Origin: Periplaneta americana
Taxonomy: Eukaryota > Arthropoda > Insecta > Blattodea > Blattidae
Assembly: GCF_040183065.1 (NCBI RefSeq)
Contig: NC_091130.1
Location: forward strand, 28,070,359 to 28,134,358
Reading direction: 5' to 3'
DNA length: 64,000 nucleotides
This document shows positions 11,854 to 23,849 of the stretch, piece after piece. The position numbers and the translations under genes are program-made. The notes under the pieces are model-generated. The model searched no databases, was not told the DNA's origin, and worked only from the letters and a program-made list of their open reading frames with translations. Every line of letters begins with the position of its first letter. The stretch's first letter is position 1.

Positions 11854-12827
11854 CAGGGACATCACTTTATTTTTACCAACATTTTTAACATTAACCTGGC
11901 TATACTCTGAAACACTGTTGCCTCCTTCCATTACAGGAGTTTGATGTTACTAGTGCAATATATAAACAAATCATTTTACTAGGTATAGGAGGAGAGAAAA
12001 GTAGTGTATCCATTTATGTTGTAGGGAAATACGATATTACGATTTTCAGTTTGATCATCACTTTTACGGAATTTATCAAAATACAGTAGAGTAGTAACGT
12101 TTTTTTTCAAAAACTCAACTTTTCAGGCGGCTATGTTCGTTATGTAATGTCTACTTTATTTAGCATATTAATTATTGATGTTATCATACAATATAGAGAG
12201 TGCATTTAAATTGAGGGGGTCATAAGTAAAGGGCTGTAAGTGCACTTAAGTTACTTTTGAGAAAATGGGGTTTAAATATTTAAGCTTTCGTAAAATCGGT
12301 GAAATTTTTTATTTAAATTTTAATGTGTGATGCGATTAAAATATCCCTTTTCCACTAAAATTTTAGATACTTTAGCTTACACTGGATGCACTTAACTCAT
12401 GTTATTACAAATGTCACTAGCATTCCTTTGCTTCTAGCCACCTCAATTCAAAAAAGCTAATCTGAATTTTTAAACAAGTTGCTGAAAATGGTTGCCGTTC
12501 ATTACAATGCAGGCTTCAATTCAGTACGCATATTATTAAAAACATTTTGAAGCATATTCTCTGAAATTGAATTTATCGTTTCTTGAATATAATTTTTAGT
12601 ACGATATTATTAATATAGGTTCTTTCTTCTATAGAAAACGCAATCATATTTATGAAACACACTATACACTGCAGTGTTTACTTCACTGCTTGAAGACTTC
12701 GAATGCAACAGCGGCCGTAAGTTTGTGTGTCTGAAGGGAGCAAGGACATTAGTGAAGGGGTGAAGTGAAGTACATTCAGAAATGCAGGTACAATAAAAAT
12801 GCAAGTAAAAATAAAATGATGTCCCTG
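11854..12827. mobile_element. TIR element, CAGGGACATCA family, copy 1 (974 bp)
   Basis: Starts CAGGGACATCACTTTATTTT and ends with the reverse complement form AAAATAAAATGATGTCCCTG, flanked by TA (11852-11853, 12828-12829). The inside matches, in opposite orientation, the element at 43112-44206 (for example the GGTATAGGAGG...AAGTAGT block). No intact transposase. TA duplication suggests the Tc1/mariner superfamily. Confidence 0.75.
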
Positions 12828-12829
12828 TA

Positions 12830-13219
12830 CTAGCGTCGCCTCGAACTCTCTGTACACGGCGTTAAATTAGTCGACACTAGACGTACCTCGTCAGTCCTAG
12901 ATGCAGAACATAGGAAAGGGCAGAGCGATATTTCTCAATGTAATTTATGATCATTCTGGACAAAGTTGGGCCTGTTCTGTTGCTTGTCCACTAAGCTTTC
13001 GTTACCGTGTGTACGTGCAATAAATTTGAACCTAAGTAGTGAAGCAACTAGGCAGATTTGGAGCGCGATTCTAGATAAGTTGATACACACATGCAGATTC
13101 CAGTTCTACGTGAAAAGACAGGATAAACCCGTGGCTCAGTAAAGTGAGTACATACTGTAAAGCAGTTTAATATCGGATGAATATGCGTTGAAGTTATCCG
13201 TAAAGAAGCTTGGCTATAA
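12830..13219. other. No recognisable feature
   Basis: No coding or repeat signal recognised. Confidence 0.45.
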
Positions 13220-15898
13220 AGGATAAAGTTTGCGAAGGTTGCGTATATCGCACCACTTTAGCATTTATAATTTTTATTGAACAATACAATATTTATTTTC
13301 TGCATTCCTTTACAGAAATACATTCCCAGAACATTTACCTTTCATGTAAAAAAGAATGCTTCAATTTGATTTAATATTTTTGAAGTAGAATGACATTTTC
13401 TAAATACTTGTCAGTGGTGCCATTTAGGCAACTAGTTTCCTAAATAGCACCTGCGGTTTCTTAAATCGCACCTCTTTAACTGCAGGGAACAGGATGAAGG
13501 AAAGCTTTTAATATTGAACATATTGAAAAGTATTTAATATGAATAATGTAATAAATGCAAATTACAAGTTTATTGAAATTAATGATAGGGAGTAACGCAT
13601 CTTCAAATGAAAATGATAAAATAGAGCATAAATTACCTAACATTTAAACTTCCTGAATGCGTTTTTTATTGTTACACATTTGCCATGTGCTTCACCAGGC
13701 AGTTCAAACTGTAAACCGCGTCATCTTTTCTCCACGATTATCTCGAAGCCACCTAAGAACTGCTTCATGATTTAGCTGTCTGAAATGGTTTGAAGATAGA
13801 AACATCTAAAGGCTGGGCCTCTGAGTATTATGACGAGGAATCTGAAATAGGAGCACATCATTTTCTCGAGATAATCTAGATTCTAAATTTTTGGAATGGT
13901 TCGTATAGGTGGACATACAGAAGCAGCACTTTTTTCTATGGCAGGTTTGAGTGGCAAATAAAATGTTTGAGCTATTCGACAAATAGTTCACTGTTGATGT
14001 AACCTGAATCAGAGCAAACAAATAACGATCCTGGAAGAACATCAGCTGATAATGTAGGATGCACTGTTTGACGTTTAAAAATTTTCATAGGTGGCACAAA
14101 ATATCTGGTGCGCTTGTACAACACACACTTGTTGTATTAACGCCCTTTTCACCACTTGATATTGCACCCACCTGATACATTCCTCGTTCAGTTAAAATTT
14201 TTGGCCCTTATTTATACGGCTAGAATTGCTACAGTTGCTCATATCGCACCGGTGCGAATTAGGCACCTACAAAGTGGTGCGAATTAAAAAACTACGTCAT
14301 AAGTTATTATTTCCTTCATTCTAGCCTATAATCATCACCACATATTCGAAAATCGTACTAAGTTAAATGTTCTTTAATATTTCTTTTAACCAATAACATC
14401 TTAAGATTATGGATTCCTTTGCATACAAATTCGTTATTTAGTTACAAAATGTTAGCTAAATTTAATCCACCGGAGCGATTATATTAAACTAGTGGCTTGT
14501 GCAGCAAATGCTGCTGCAAACTAAGTTCGTTAGACGTTCAAATAAAAATTTTTCAGATTTATTTTCAATGAAGAACACTTGTCTTTTTGATAGTTATTTG
14601 CTTCCATAATAGTGAAACATACTCCCTCTGAATGGATTTTTTTTAGACCAAATACTTTTTCTTGAACCTATCCGACTTCAGTTTTTGAGTTTCAACGCGA
14701 AAACGCAAGTATCAATGTCAGGACGATAGCAGTAGCTATTTCAGGTCATTGTGGATTGTAGGCAAAAGTTAAAAAAATGTCAGGTTTGCTAAGCTTTCGA
14801 ACAATAGCATTTTCGTATAGCTGCTGCATGTAGAACTTGAAATGTAGAGCGTAAAATCATTTTACCCTACTAAGAGATCTTGCTGAAATGATCTGGAGAC
14901 TACAAAATTTTTCTAGGCCTCTTATTTTATCAGTAAGTAATACCAGTTTATCTTTCCTTAGGAACTGTAATTTTTGCGCTCTCTCGAGCCAATACTGAAG
15001 ACAATGACACATATCAATATCTACACTACACCGCCATTAAGTATATGAAAAAGACCCAACCCCACTGGTTTAATAAGTATAAAAATATCTGATTTCTAAT
15101 AACAATATTATTATCTTAAGTTTTATAGTTATATATAGCAGTCACTCAGTAAATTATAGAAATGAAGATCTAAATTAAGATATTCTCTACATTTACTTAC
15201 ATAACCTCAAAACGTTTCACTTTCATATCATCAATATAGCATTAATATGTATAATGAATGAAAAATAGTCACATCATGATATTAACTATAATAATATTTA
15301 ATTTCTAATGGTAATAATGTCATCAAACCACCTCAAGTTTCGTAGATTTGAATATCCAATACACAGCTGTACTCAGAAAATTATACACTGCAGAATCAGT
15401 TTTTAATAACAAATTGAATTGAGCTCTAAATATGTCGGCAATCCTGCAGGTCATGGCCTTCGTGTAATAGCCTATTGTTTATTGTAGTGTGTGTTTTGTT
15501 CTGGAATTCAATCAAGTCGGCAGTGATTCAATAAAATTGTTCTCAAAACTGACAACAGATGGATTTTGGAAAATAGGAAAATTATGTAGGAAAATTGACA
15601 TTTCACTGAAAACTACTACTTTTCCGAAAAACTTTGGATGCCAGGCATGAAAATGAGGGATCACTCATTAAAATCCGTTCAGCCGTTTTCCCGTAATTTC
15701 CATTACCAGTTAAAATTATATATATAGATACTCTATCACCATGTTGCTAGCACAAAGAAGTGGCAGAAATCAAGTGACATGGTGGAAGTTCATATGGTAG
15801 ATTGTAACAATACCACTAGATGCCACACTACTACAGTAACTTGTTTAAACTAGCAGTGGTGCCATTTAGGAAGCGGTGCGATTTATGCTACTCTACCC
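13220..15898 (-). mobile_element. pogo/Tigger-like DNA transposon relic, ends tentative
   Basis: The right end (15899-15900 TA) is GCGGTGCGATTTATGCTACT followed by CTACCC; the left end near 13220-13260 has the related GCGTATATCGCACCACTTTA in inverted orientation. The phrase GGTGCCATTTAGG and TCGCACC recur near 13415-13470 and 14240-14285, as subterminal repeats. The minus strand encodes pogo-like transposase pieces. The left boundary is uncertain, and the element may be two overlapping insertions. Confidence 0.45.
13640..14215 (-). pseudogene. pogo/Tigger-like transposase fragment
   Basis: Minus-strand pieces in family order: GAISSGEKGVNTTSVCC (about 14150-14215), SGYINSELFVE and LKHF (about 13970-14020), the region before and after the second Asp (TNHSKNLE, LSRENDVLLFQIPRHNTQR), PLDVSIFKPFQT, WLRDNRGEKMTRFT, and LPGEAHGKCVTIKNAFRKF. 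These match the DDE core and tail of CENP-B/jerky/Tigger-type enzymes (WMNSELF, DGHTSH, PPHCTHRLQPLDV, FKKTGI). Frame changes and stops are frequent, so it is dead. The DNA-binding N-terminus is not recognised. Confidence 0.7.
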
Positions 15899-15914
15899 TA
15901 TTAAAGAAGTGTCT

Positions 15915-16410
15915 GTGATATTTGTGAGCCTAGAAAAGGCTTGTAACTGAGTAAATTGAAATAAACTGATGGGGATCCTAAAGAAAATTGGCGTGGATTG
16001 GAAAGAGAGAAGACTGTTCAGTAATCTTTATATGAAACAACGAGTCAAAGTCAGGATAGGAGAAGAAATGTCAGAAAGAAGTGAAATAGGGAGAGGAGTA
16101 CGTCAAGGATGTCCTTTATCACCTACACTGTTCAACATCTACTTGGAGGATTTAGTGAAGAACTGTTTTCAGAACATGGGAGGAGTGACAGTAGGAGGAA
16201 GAAGAATAAAATGCTTAAGATTTGCTGATGATATGGCTTTGTTAGCAGAAGAGGATATGATACTAAGGAATATGTTACAAGAGCTAAATGACAGTTGTGA
16301 TCAGTATGGAATGAAGATAAATACAGATAAGACGAAGATCATGGTCATAGGAAAAAAATAAAGAAAGTAAACTTGCGAATTCTAAATGAGGCAGTAGAGG
16401 TGGATGGATG
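15915..16410 (+). pseudogene. LINE reverse transcriptase fragment
   Basis: A short stop-containing start (VSLEKACN, a decayed FVDLEKAFD) runs into an open frame from 15969: MGILKKIGVDWKERRL, RQGCPLSPTLFNIYLEDL (RT motif B), LRFADDMALLAE (catalytic FADD intact), YGMKINTDKTK. It stops at 16359-16361 and continues in another frame as LRILNEAVEVDG. Endonuclease and the C-terminus are absent. It abuts the right end of the pogo-like element. The minus-strand piece at 42424-42960 belongs to the same family. Confidence 0.85.
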
Positions 16411-16430
16411 CACTCATTACGATTGACTAA

Positions 16431-16706
16431 GTGGCCGGGATTCGACGAACATAATGTGTTGTTAAGGCGCTTGCCTACCGGTCTGAAGTTGCCTTCGGGC
16501 GTGAGTTCGATCCCCGCTTGGCCTGATTACCTGGTTGGGTTTTTTCCGAGGTTTTCCCCAACCGTAAGGTGAATGTCAGGTAATCTATGGTGAACCCTCG
16601 GCCTCACCTAGCCAAATATCATCTCGATATCACCAATCTCATCGACGCTAAATAACCTAGTAGTTGATACAGCGTCGTTACATAACCAACTAAAATAAAA
16701 TAAAAA
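16431..16706 (+). mobile_element. tRNA-derived SINE, copy 1
   Basis: A tRNA-like head with degraded A box and a good B box (GAGTTCGATCC, about 16502-16512), a core containing ACCTGGTTGGGTTTTTTCCG and TTTTCCCCAACCGTAAGG, and a 3' part ending CATCGACGCTAAATAACC and an A-rich tail. Same family as 42582-42836. It is transcribed by RNA polymerase III in intact members. Confidence 0.85.
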
Positions 16707-16796
16707 CATTTTCCTTTCAATGGAAATTTTAAACTACAAAATATACTACAGGTCTGTTACGTCTTGGTGGGAGATAAACTGATGAAATGCATACAC

Positions 16797-17679
16797 CAGT
16801 GATCGCCAAAAGCTGTGTCGCGACACATGCCCCTGCCTCCACTCAAGCGTAACCATGACATCATACCCCCACCCTCTGTTCACAGCCATCACTTCGACAT
16901 AAGTAAAGACATTTATCAGCAGCGGACGTACGCATGTATTGTTACAAGTGTGCAGGATAATATGTTTCGATGTCTTTTCCAAAACAGAAAACAGATAATA
17001 TGCAAAACCTTAATTTTAAGGAGCATGGGAGCAAAAGTATTTCTTTTGTGCAGATGGCAAAAATATGAGATACTTAATTTGTTGTAAAATTTTAAATGAA
17101 GTCTAAAAGAACAATGTACGTTGTCATTATTCTTCTTGGTATGAAGACTACCACGCCCTTACCTGTAAATTGAATATTTCATTAATAAACGAACAATAAA
17201 AAGTATCTGCTTCTATGTGTTAGTCGGAGTAAAATACTTCGACTTTTTTCGACGTATGTAGTGTAATTTGAATATTTCATTTATAAACAAACAATAAAAA
17301 GTATCGGCTTCTATGTCTTAATCGGGGTAAAATACTTCAACGTTTTTTTGAAGCATGTAGTGTAATTTACAACTTCGTGACCAGCCTGGTACGTTTTTCT
17401 AATTTCAAAATATCTGCTGATTTAAAGTACACGTTCTTTTTATGGTAAATAAGAAAATATATTTTATTTTATTAATAATACAAAATAATGAATAGGATGA
17501 TAAAAGATAACACGGAAAAAGTGTGTGTAGTTAATAAGTAGAAGATTATTATATTCCTTCTGTTTTTTGGTATTCCCTGTATTACCTGATGAGATACCCA
17601 CTCCACCCTCTCCCTGCGATAGTGGTGTGCGGGTTGCATTCCTATTACGTCACAATTTCGTGATTTTTGGCAACCACTG
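16797..17679. mobile_element. Non-autonomous hAT element (883 bp)
   Basis: An exact 8-base duplication GCATACAC flanks it (16789-16796 and 17680-17687). Ends are CAGTGATCGCCAAAAGCTG and, inverted, CAGTGGTTGCCAAAAATCAC. CAGTG ends with an 8-bp target duplication are the hAT signature. No transposase coding inside; an internal tandem repeat is present. Confidence 0.85.
17161..17368. repeat. Two tandem units of about 98 bp
   Basis: The units start TGAATATTTCATT at 17171 and 17269 and both contain AATAAAAAGTATC and GTAAAATACTTC; about 90 percent alike by eye. They lie inside the hAT element. Confidence 0.85.
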
Positions 17680-17687
17680 GCATACAC

Positions 17688-18335
17688 CATTAGAAGTCCA
17701 TTGCATTCAAGAAAATCTACAGTGTAGGCGTATGTAAGTATCAGGGAATTTGCAAGTTGCTATCCGACTGAGCTACTCCTGAGCTTCAGTTCTCGTAAGA
17801 GTTACAAATTAGATATCCTGGCTTCGCAACCCACGCCAAGTTTGTAAGGATATAGGATATCGGTATGAATATGTGTTTACATGCTACGTACAATTTAGCA
17901 TCTCTCTGCAATCTCGGCTTCATAGAGCTGTCACAAGCGAAATCACATTTCAAAACCTTCTGGATTCAATCTTCACTTCGCGCGACATTCTGCAATTATC
18001 TCGAGTTCAGAAATGTGTCAACAGATGTCAGGCTGCTGGAAGTCTCAAAGCGACGTGAGGAAATGTTTGTTTAAAAAATATGTTTATCCAGAAATGTAGA
18101 TTTCAAGATAGTATGATACGTAAACATGAAAAAAAAAACTTTTCTTCTCTTTTATTGCCTTTATTTTTTCGAACGCAGCGAGGAAAATAGAGAAGAGAAC
18201 AGAAATTCATGAGAGACACCCACCTTCACTTTTCTTTTGGGTCTGTCGCCATTACATATTCAAACAGATTTGTCAAGTGGAGCCTGAAACTCGCTCCTTT
18301 AAAGAACTGGCCGTGCTGAAAGCATTGATCTTATC
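17688..18335. other. No recognisable feature
   Basis: Two overlapping 60-70 codon frames near 17870 have no family features. Confidence 0.5.
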
Positions 18336-18753
18336 TTAAGCGATCAAATCATAAACAACTTCTCTTCCTAGAAGAAGAATCATATGCAACGAACTCTACT
18401 GAACGTCACCAGTTCGAACATTTCATATCTCAATTTAAGCATTCTCTTTGTCTATTTTTGCACTGTGATTCCTCTATTCTACTCCTTTCGAATTGTTGAA
18501 AGGAAACTCGCAGAAACGGACTAGAAGTAAACGTAAAACAAGAAAGAGACGAAAATGGTCAAAGACAGCACACAAAAAATTGGCACAAGATTCATAGAAT
18601 CCAAATAATGACAAGAAACTTTTATGCTCTGGTCTGGGTGTTATTGTGATAAGTAAACTTCATGTTTCTCATGTATGAGGATCGCCAGTATGATTGAGAG
18701 TTAAATAAATTTAATAAAATGATTATGTTTTCCTTATTTCTTTACTGAATATA
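18336..18753. repeat. Duplicated unit, left copy
   Basis: About 415 bp matching 19264-19309 plus 20252-20536 plus 20906-20998. The left copy is uninterrupted and gives empty sites for the hAT and LINE insertions in the right copy. Its own nature is unknown. Confidence 0.75.
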
Positions 18754-19262
18754 CAGGGTGCTAAAAAGTATCCAATATTTTAGAAGGTGCTATTATGCAT
18801 CAAAACAAGAAAATAATTTCTAATGGGTCCTACAACACATACTTTCTGAGATCTGAACACTTCTTCATAAGAGGTGCTCAATATGACGTCCATTCATGGC
18901 AATGCATTCCTCTGCCCTTCGGCGTAAGGAATCACGCACTCTTTGAAATTGACCTGGTTGTTCTTGGTAACCAAACGTCTAGGGGATTTAGGTTAGGGGA
19001 ACGAGCAGGCCAAGGTGTGGGGCCTCCCCAATCAATCCAGCGGTCCTGAAATATCAGCATCAGGTGTTCTTGCTCATTTCGGTAAAAAAATGTGCTGGTG
19101 TGCCATCATGCATGAACCTGTAGTCTTTGCTGACATGGCACATACTCCAGCAAGGTAGGCAATACGATAATAAGAAAGTCCTGATAACGATCCCCAGTTA
19201 ATCTCTGTGGTAGCACATATGGCCCTTAAACTATCGTCATAGAACGAGGGTGTGTATTATTT
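18754..19262 (-). pseudogene. Tc1/mariner-like element relic with transposase pieces
   Basis: Begins CAGGGTGCTAAAAAGTATCC after TA (18752-18753), a mariner-type terminus. On the minus strand it encodes DRWIDWGGPTPWPARSPNL followed by NPLD, the region of the third catalytic residue, and upstream a decayed piece with FLIIVLPTLLEYVP. There are stops within it, and no right terminus is found, so it is a truncated copy lying between the two halves of the duplication. Confidence 0.7.
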
Positions 19263-19309
19263 ATACAGATAAGCGATCAAAATATCATAAACAACTTCTC
19301 TTCCTAGAA

Positions 19310-20251
19310 CAGAGATGGGCATCGTGCCTCACTTGAGAATTTGTACCTCACTGACCTTCACAGAGCTTATCGCTCTGAGTGACATAATCTTCACAGTCCC
19401 CGTTCCTCCCTTACGTAGCTCCTAGGCGTGGGCAGGTTCTATATCAGTTTCATAAGCAATATCAGTGGTGGCATAATGGCATTATCAAAGCAGTGTGTAC
19501 GCGTTAGAAAACGATTATTCCATGAGAAATGGGAGGAGTTTTTTTGCTGTTTAGAAGGGGAGAACGTATGATGTATGTTATGCTCGAAAATCCTATTATA
19601 CAACGAAATAACTCCTTATGTCATAAAGAACATGCTGAATTAGAAGGTAAGACAAATTAAATGTTATTTTTCGTACTATTCCGAAGAAAATTTATGATTT
19701 TAACATTTGCATAGTATACTAAATACGACATTATACCTTAAACACGCTGCATTACAAGGTACGAGGAATTAAATGTTGTTTGTATGTATTATTTCCAAAA
19801 GAAATTTATAAAAAAAATATCAAATGTGCGTAGAAAACGAAATATGATTTTCTGAAATTATTTTAGGTCGAGAGCGTGCAAATCTATTAACTAACGTTGA
19901 GAAACGCCAGAATATTCAAGAAAATAAACGTAGAAACGTGATGGAATATTATTGGCTAGTTACGCAATTTCTCGCCTGTGATTTAAATCAATTCAGCTAT
20001 GGAGAAACAGTAAAGAGGTTTATGATTAAAGCTGCCGAATTAATTTGCAAAATTGAATAAAAGTTTTCGAGTGTCTCACGTTAACCAAGCGTTTTCCTAA
20101 TAATTCGCCACTGACCGCCTTAGCGATTACGATAAGGTGACGCAGGTCACAGCAGTTTATATTTCCCATCCTATTCTGCAGTCTCCTCTCCTTGTAAACA
20201 AACTATTTCAAATCGAGTGCCTCACGTAATCGAAAATTGTGCCCATGTCTG
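19310..20251 (+). mobile_element. hAT element (942 bp) with complete ends and 8-bp TSD
   Basis: Ends are CAGAGATGGGCA and, inverted, CAGACATGGGCA. The 8-base duplication TCCTAGAA lies at 19302-19309 and 20252-20259, while the homologous unit has a single TCCTAGAA at 18366-18373. The element carries a two-exon BED zinc-finger relic instead of a full transposase, so it must have been moved by an enzyme supplied elsewhere. Confidence 0.9.
19476..20060 (+). pseudogene. Two-exon BED-finger/hAT N-terminal relic
   Basis: Exon 1 (19476-19646) starts MALSKQCVRVRKRLFHEKWE, has a TGA in the middle, then CMLCSKIL and, in another frame, CHKEHAELEG, giving the C..C...H...H pattern of a BED finger. Donor GTAAGA follows at 19647 and the acceptor TTTTAG ends at 19866. 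Exon 2 (19867-20060) is open to TAA: GRERANLLTNVEKRQ, then FLACDLNQFSYGETVKRF and MIKAAELICKIE. The last part resembles the segment after the finger in hAT transposases. The intron is phase 1 inside a Gly codon, exactly as in the ORF at 35914. Stop and frameshift in exon 1 make it a pseudogene. Confidence 0.6.
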
Positions 20252-20536
20252 TCCTAGAAGAAGAATTATGTGCAACGAACTCTACTGAACGTCACCAGTT
20301 CGAACATTTCATACCGCAATGTAAGCATTCTCTTTGTCTACTTTTGCACTATGATTTCTCTATTCTACTCCGTTAGAATTGTTGAAAGGAAACGCATAGA
20401 AACGGACTAGAAGTAAAAGTAAAACAAGAAAGAGACGAAAATGGTCAAAGATAGCACACAAAAAATATGGCACAGGATTCATAGCATCCAAATAATAGCA
20501 AGAAAGTTTTATGCTCTGGGCTGAGTGTTATTTTGA

Positions 20537-20905
<369 letters not shown>

Positions 20906-20998
20906 AATTGTTTCTCATGTATGAGGATCGCGAGTTTGATTGAGAGTTAAATAAATTTAATAAAATGATTATTTTGTCCTTTCTTTACTGAATATATA

Positions 20999-21185
20999 TA
21001 TTAGGTTAGATTAGCATAAGTTAGGTCAGGATTAGCTCCCCAGGCAATGTATGAGAAGAGTTCACCCTGCTTGTTGCAGGAGGTCCTGCCCTAATGGGAT
21101 GTAGTGGGCTTATTTATTTATTTATTTATTTACTTACTTAATTTTATTTATTTATTTACTTATTTAATTTTATTTATTTATTTAG
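20999..21185 (+). mobile_element. Possible LINE 3' end with (TTTA)n tail
   Basis: The phrase TCCTGCCCTAATGGGATGTA followed by GTGGGCTTATTTATT leads into TTTA repeats (21110-21185). It resembles a LINE 3' end but I cannot name the family. Confidence 0.45.
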
Positions 21186-21490
21186 GTAACGGCGGCTAGG
21201 GCCGGTCATACTGAAGCATATTGTGCACCCCAAATTTAAAGGATGAATGAGGATGAGGTGTACCAACCCACCGGCAGCATGTGACCCCTCACCCGCTCAC
21301 CCAATGGGGTCCCCTACCCCCCTGCCCCAAGTTCATACTGCCAAAATGACCAAGCAGCACAGAATCCATTTCAACAGTCCTTCCAAGGAATGAATCCTGG
21401 TAGAAATATTGCAGAAGACTGGGAACTTAGGAACAGTTGCGGAGACGATCCCCCCCCCCGTAAGCAGACGAAGACATGTCTACAGAATTA
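21186..21490. other. Unassigned, locally GC-rich segment
   Basis: Contains ACCCACCGGCAGCATGTGAC and a run of C; it could be a SINE fragment, but no A/B boxes are visible. Confidence 0.4.
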
Positions 21491-21499
21491 GATGAAGAA

Positions 21500-21706
21500 G
21501 ATGAATGATATAAAATCTAAATTATTTTTCTACACTAGAGGGGAAGGGAAATGTACCGTGGAAATGAAAATTCCAACCCGACATTTGTCCAAGTAACTGT
21601 GGAAAACCAGAGAAAAACCAGTCAGATTAATCGGTCCGGGAATCGAACTACAGATCTTCCGAATGCGAGTTCCATGCGGAACGTATGAACTATCTCGCTC
21701 GGTGAA
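21500..21706 (-). mobile_element. tRNA-derived SINE, minus strand
   Basis: Read on the minus strand from 21706: a head with CCGAGCGAGATAGTTCATACG and B box GTAGTTCGATTCCCGG, then CTGGTTTTTCTCTGGTTTTC and an AT-rich tail. It lacks the GACGCTAAATAA 3' block of the other SINEs, so it is another subfamily. Confidence 0.6.
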
Positions 21707-22385
21707 TATATACTATAGACCTGTATACAGTAAGTATATACAACAGAATTACTCTGTATCATATTTGTTGGAGAATCGTTAGTATAACGAAAGCCACCGT
21801 TTCTGGCGTGTGAAATGAGTAGTGGGAACGTTGTGAGCGAGTATCTTATCTTTGTCGCAGTGTGTGGGAGAGAAAGCTGACAACTATGATTGGCAGACTG
21901 CTGACGTGACTTCTGTTTAGGAGGTGCCACAAGTGGCAACAGATGCCACTGACTGGGCAAAGTACTCAAGGACACGCCCCAGAAGAGTGAAGGGCAAATA
22001 TCTTGCCTTTACCGCAGTCAGTGGACAATAACACTGACAATAAACACTGTGATTGACAGATTGCTAACGTGACGTGTTGATTGGTACCGTTCTCAACTAC
22101 ACTGGCAACAAGAGTTCTCATTGAATGGCTTTTCACTTAAGGACACACGCCAGAAACGCTGGCGCTGGCGTATGGGTCTATGATAAGAGAAAGTAAGTTT
22201 ATCCCTCTAGCAATCTCTCTATCATTGCAAGAGTCTGACCCGTTGCTAAGCTAGTATGACGTAATTCACTGCTGTTGCTATACAACTAACGTCATATGTT
22301 CGGGTTTTCTTAACATATCTACATTAATTAACACTCAATGGCAACTTTTGTCGTTAAAGTTAATGCAATTAAAGGAAGATAATAG
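21707..22385. other. Region with imperfect inverted and direct repeats
   Basis: CACCGTTTCTGGCGTGT (about 21800) is inverted at about 22145-22165, and CTGACAA...GATTGGCAGACTGCT (21880) is repeated near 22033-22066. Probably a worn TIR element; no clear ends. Confidence 0.4.
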
Positions 22386-23330
22386 CAAGTTAATAGTTGA
22401 AGTAAGAAAGAAACGAGAAAGGATGTGAAATTAAGTGAGAAGGGATTAAATTAAGAAAAAAAAAGGAAGCAAAATGAAAAGAGGAAGAAAGAATATGAAA
22501 TAACGGCAAAAGAAAATGAAACAAAAAGAAAAGAGCGCAACAGTATGAAACGTTAATCAAACATATCAAATAAGAAAATAAAATAGCAAAACATGGAATA
22601 AATAAAGAAAAATTATTTGAGCAAGAATACCGGAAAAACTGAGTAAGTTGATTAGTATTTAAAAACAAAAAACTGAAGAAATATAGAAAATTTAATAAAT
22701 ACAAAAAAGTGAAACGGAAGAGATAAACAGAAGAAATGGAAAAAATAAGGATACGAGGAAAACAAAATGAGGTATAGAGAGAAAAAGGAATGAGAAAAGG
22801 GAAAGATAAAGTCAGAAGATTTAGAAAAAATTAAAATTATGGTTTATTTAACGACGCTCACAACTGCAGAGGTTATATCAGTGTCGCCGGTGTGCCGGAA
22901 TTTTGTCCCGCAGGAGTTATTTTACATGCCAGTAAATCTACTGATATGACCCTGTCGCACTTAAACACACTTAAAAGCCATCGACCTGGGCCGGGATCGA
23001 ACCCGCAACCTCGAGCACAGAAGGCCAGCGCTATACCGACTACGCTATCCAGGCGATCAGAAGATTTAGAAAGAAAGAGGAAATAGAAAGAAGGGAAAAT
23101 AGGCACGAAAAACATGATATTGAAGCCAATGAAAGAAAGAAAGAAAAGAGAAAAAGTGAGGAAATTATAGAAAAAGGAAGAATAATACAGAAAAGAGATT
23201 GAAGACGAAAGTTCTGAAGAAAGGATAAGCAAAATATGGATAAGATTGAAGGAAAGAGAGAGGAAAAAAGAGAAGAAGGAAGGTAAATATAGAAAGGAGA
23301 AAGACAAAGTTTAATACTCCCAAATAAAAG
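22386..23330. repeat. Purine-rich (A/G) low-complexity tract
   Basis: The plus strand is strongly biased to A and G (GAAAGAAA, GAGGAAG and similar) for about 720 bp, interrupted by a SINE at 22828-23056. The pyrimidine-rich complement creates F/L/S-rich chance ORFs on the minus strand. Confidence 0.85.
22828..23056 (-). mobile_element. tRNA-derived SINE (229 bp) with 16-bp TSD
   Basis: A 16-base duplication TCAGAAGATTTAGAAA at 22812-22827 and 23057-23072 flanks it. On the minus strand it starts TCGCCTGGATAGCGTAGTCG (A-box region), has B box GGTTGCGGGTTCGATCC, and ends GAGCGTCGTTAAATAAACC before an A-rich tail. Complete, recently inserted by appearance. Confidence 0.9.
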
Positions 23331-23470
23331 AGAGGCAGATTAAAATTGATGTTACAAACTTTCAGGGATGATGGCGTAAGGCACATGTATCAATATGAGA
23401 TCAGGAAACATGGTCCGGAAATGACTGAGTCGAAAGTTATAAGCAAAAATAGTTGTGTGGAATTGGAATT

Positions 23471-23845
23471 ATAATTTCGCACCACATGCCCTCCTTCTCT
23501 TAACCTTTGGAACAGTCGTGGAAAGATGGTATGGGCCGGATGTCTCCTACGTGGGTACTTGTCCCGGTACAATCTGTGAGCTTGTCTACTGTTCCCATTG
23601 GCTCATCCGTATTCGAAAATCAGGTCTGCATTTTCCGCTCTCGTGTACTCTTCCATTTCACTAGGACTGATCGACTGGACACTGCAACTTGTACACATAC
23701 ACTGCTGTCTACAGACGTGCATATCAGGACCGACCATGTCCGTTACACATTACGCTATCTGCATTGCTTTAGTGTAGTTTCTTGTCCCCACCCCTCAGAC
23801 AGCGCACTGAATGGAATACTGTAAGTAGACAACGTAAACAACGTC
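23471..23845. other. No recognisable feature
   Basis: Overlapping short ORFs only; contains two TGTCCCGG/GTACACATAC-type stretches without meaning to me. Confidence 0.45.
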
Positions 23846-23849
23846 ATAT

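Noticed and set aside
22873..23307. 144-residue F/L/S-rich membrane-like protein on the minus strand
   Set aside because: It is the complement of a purine-rich tract and runs through a SINE; composition explains it.
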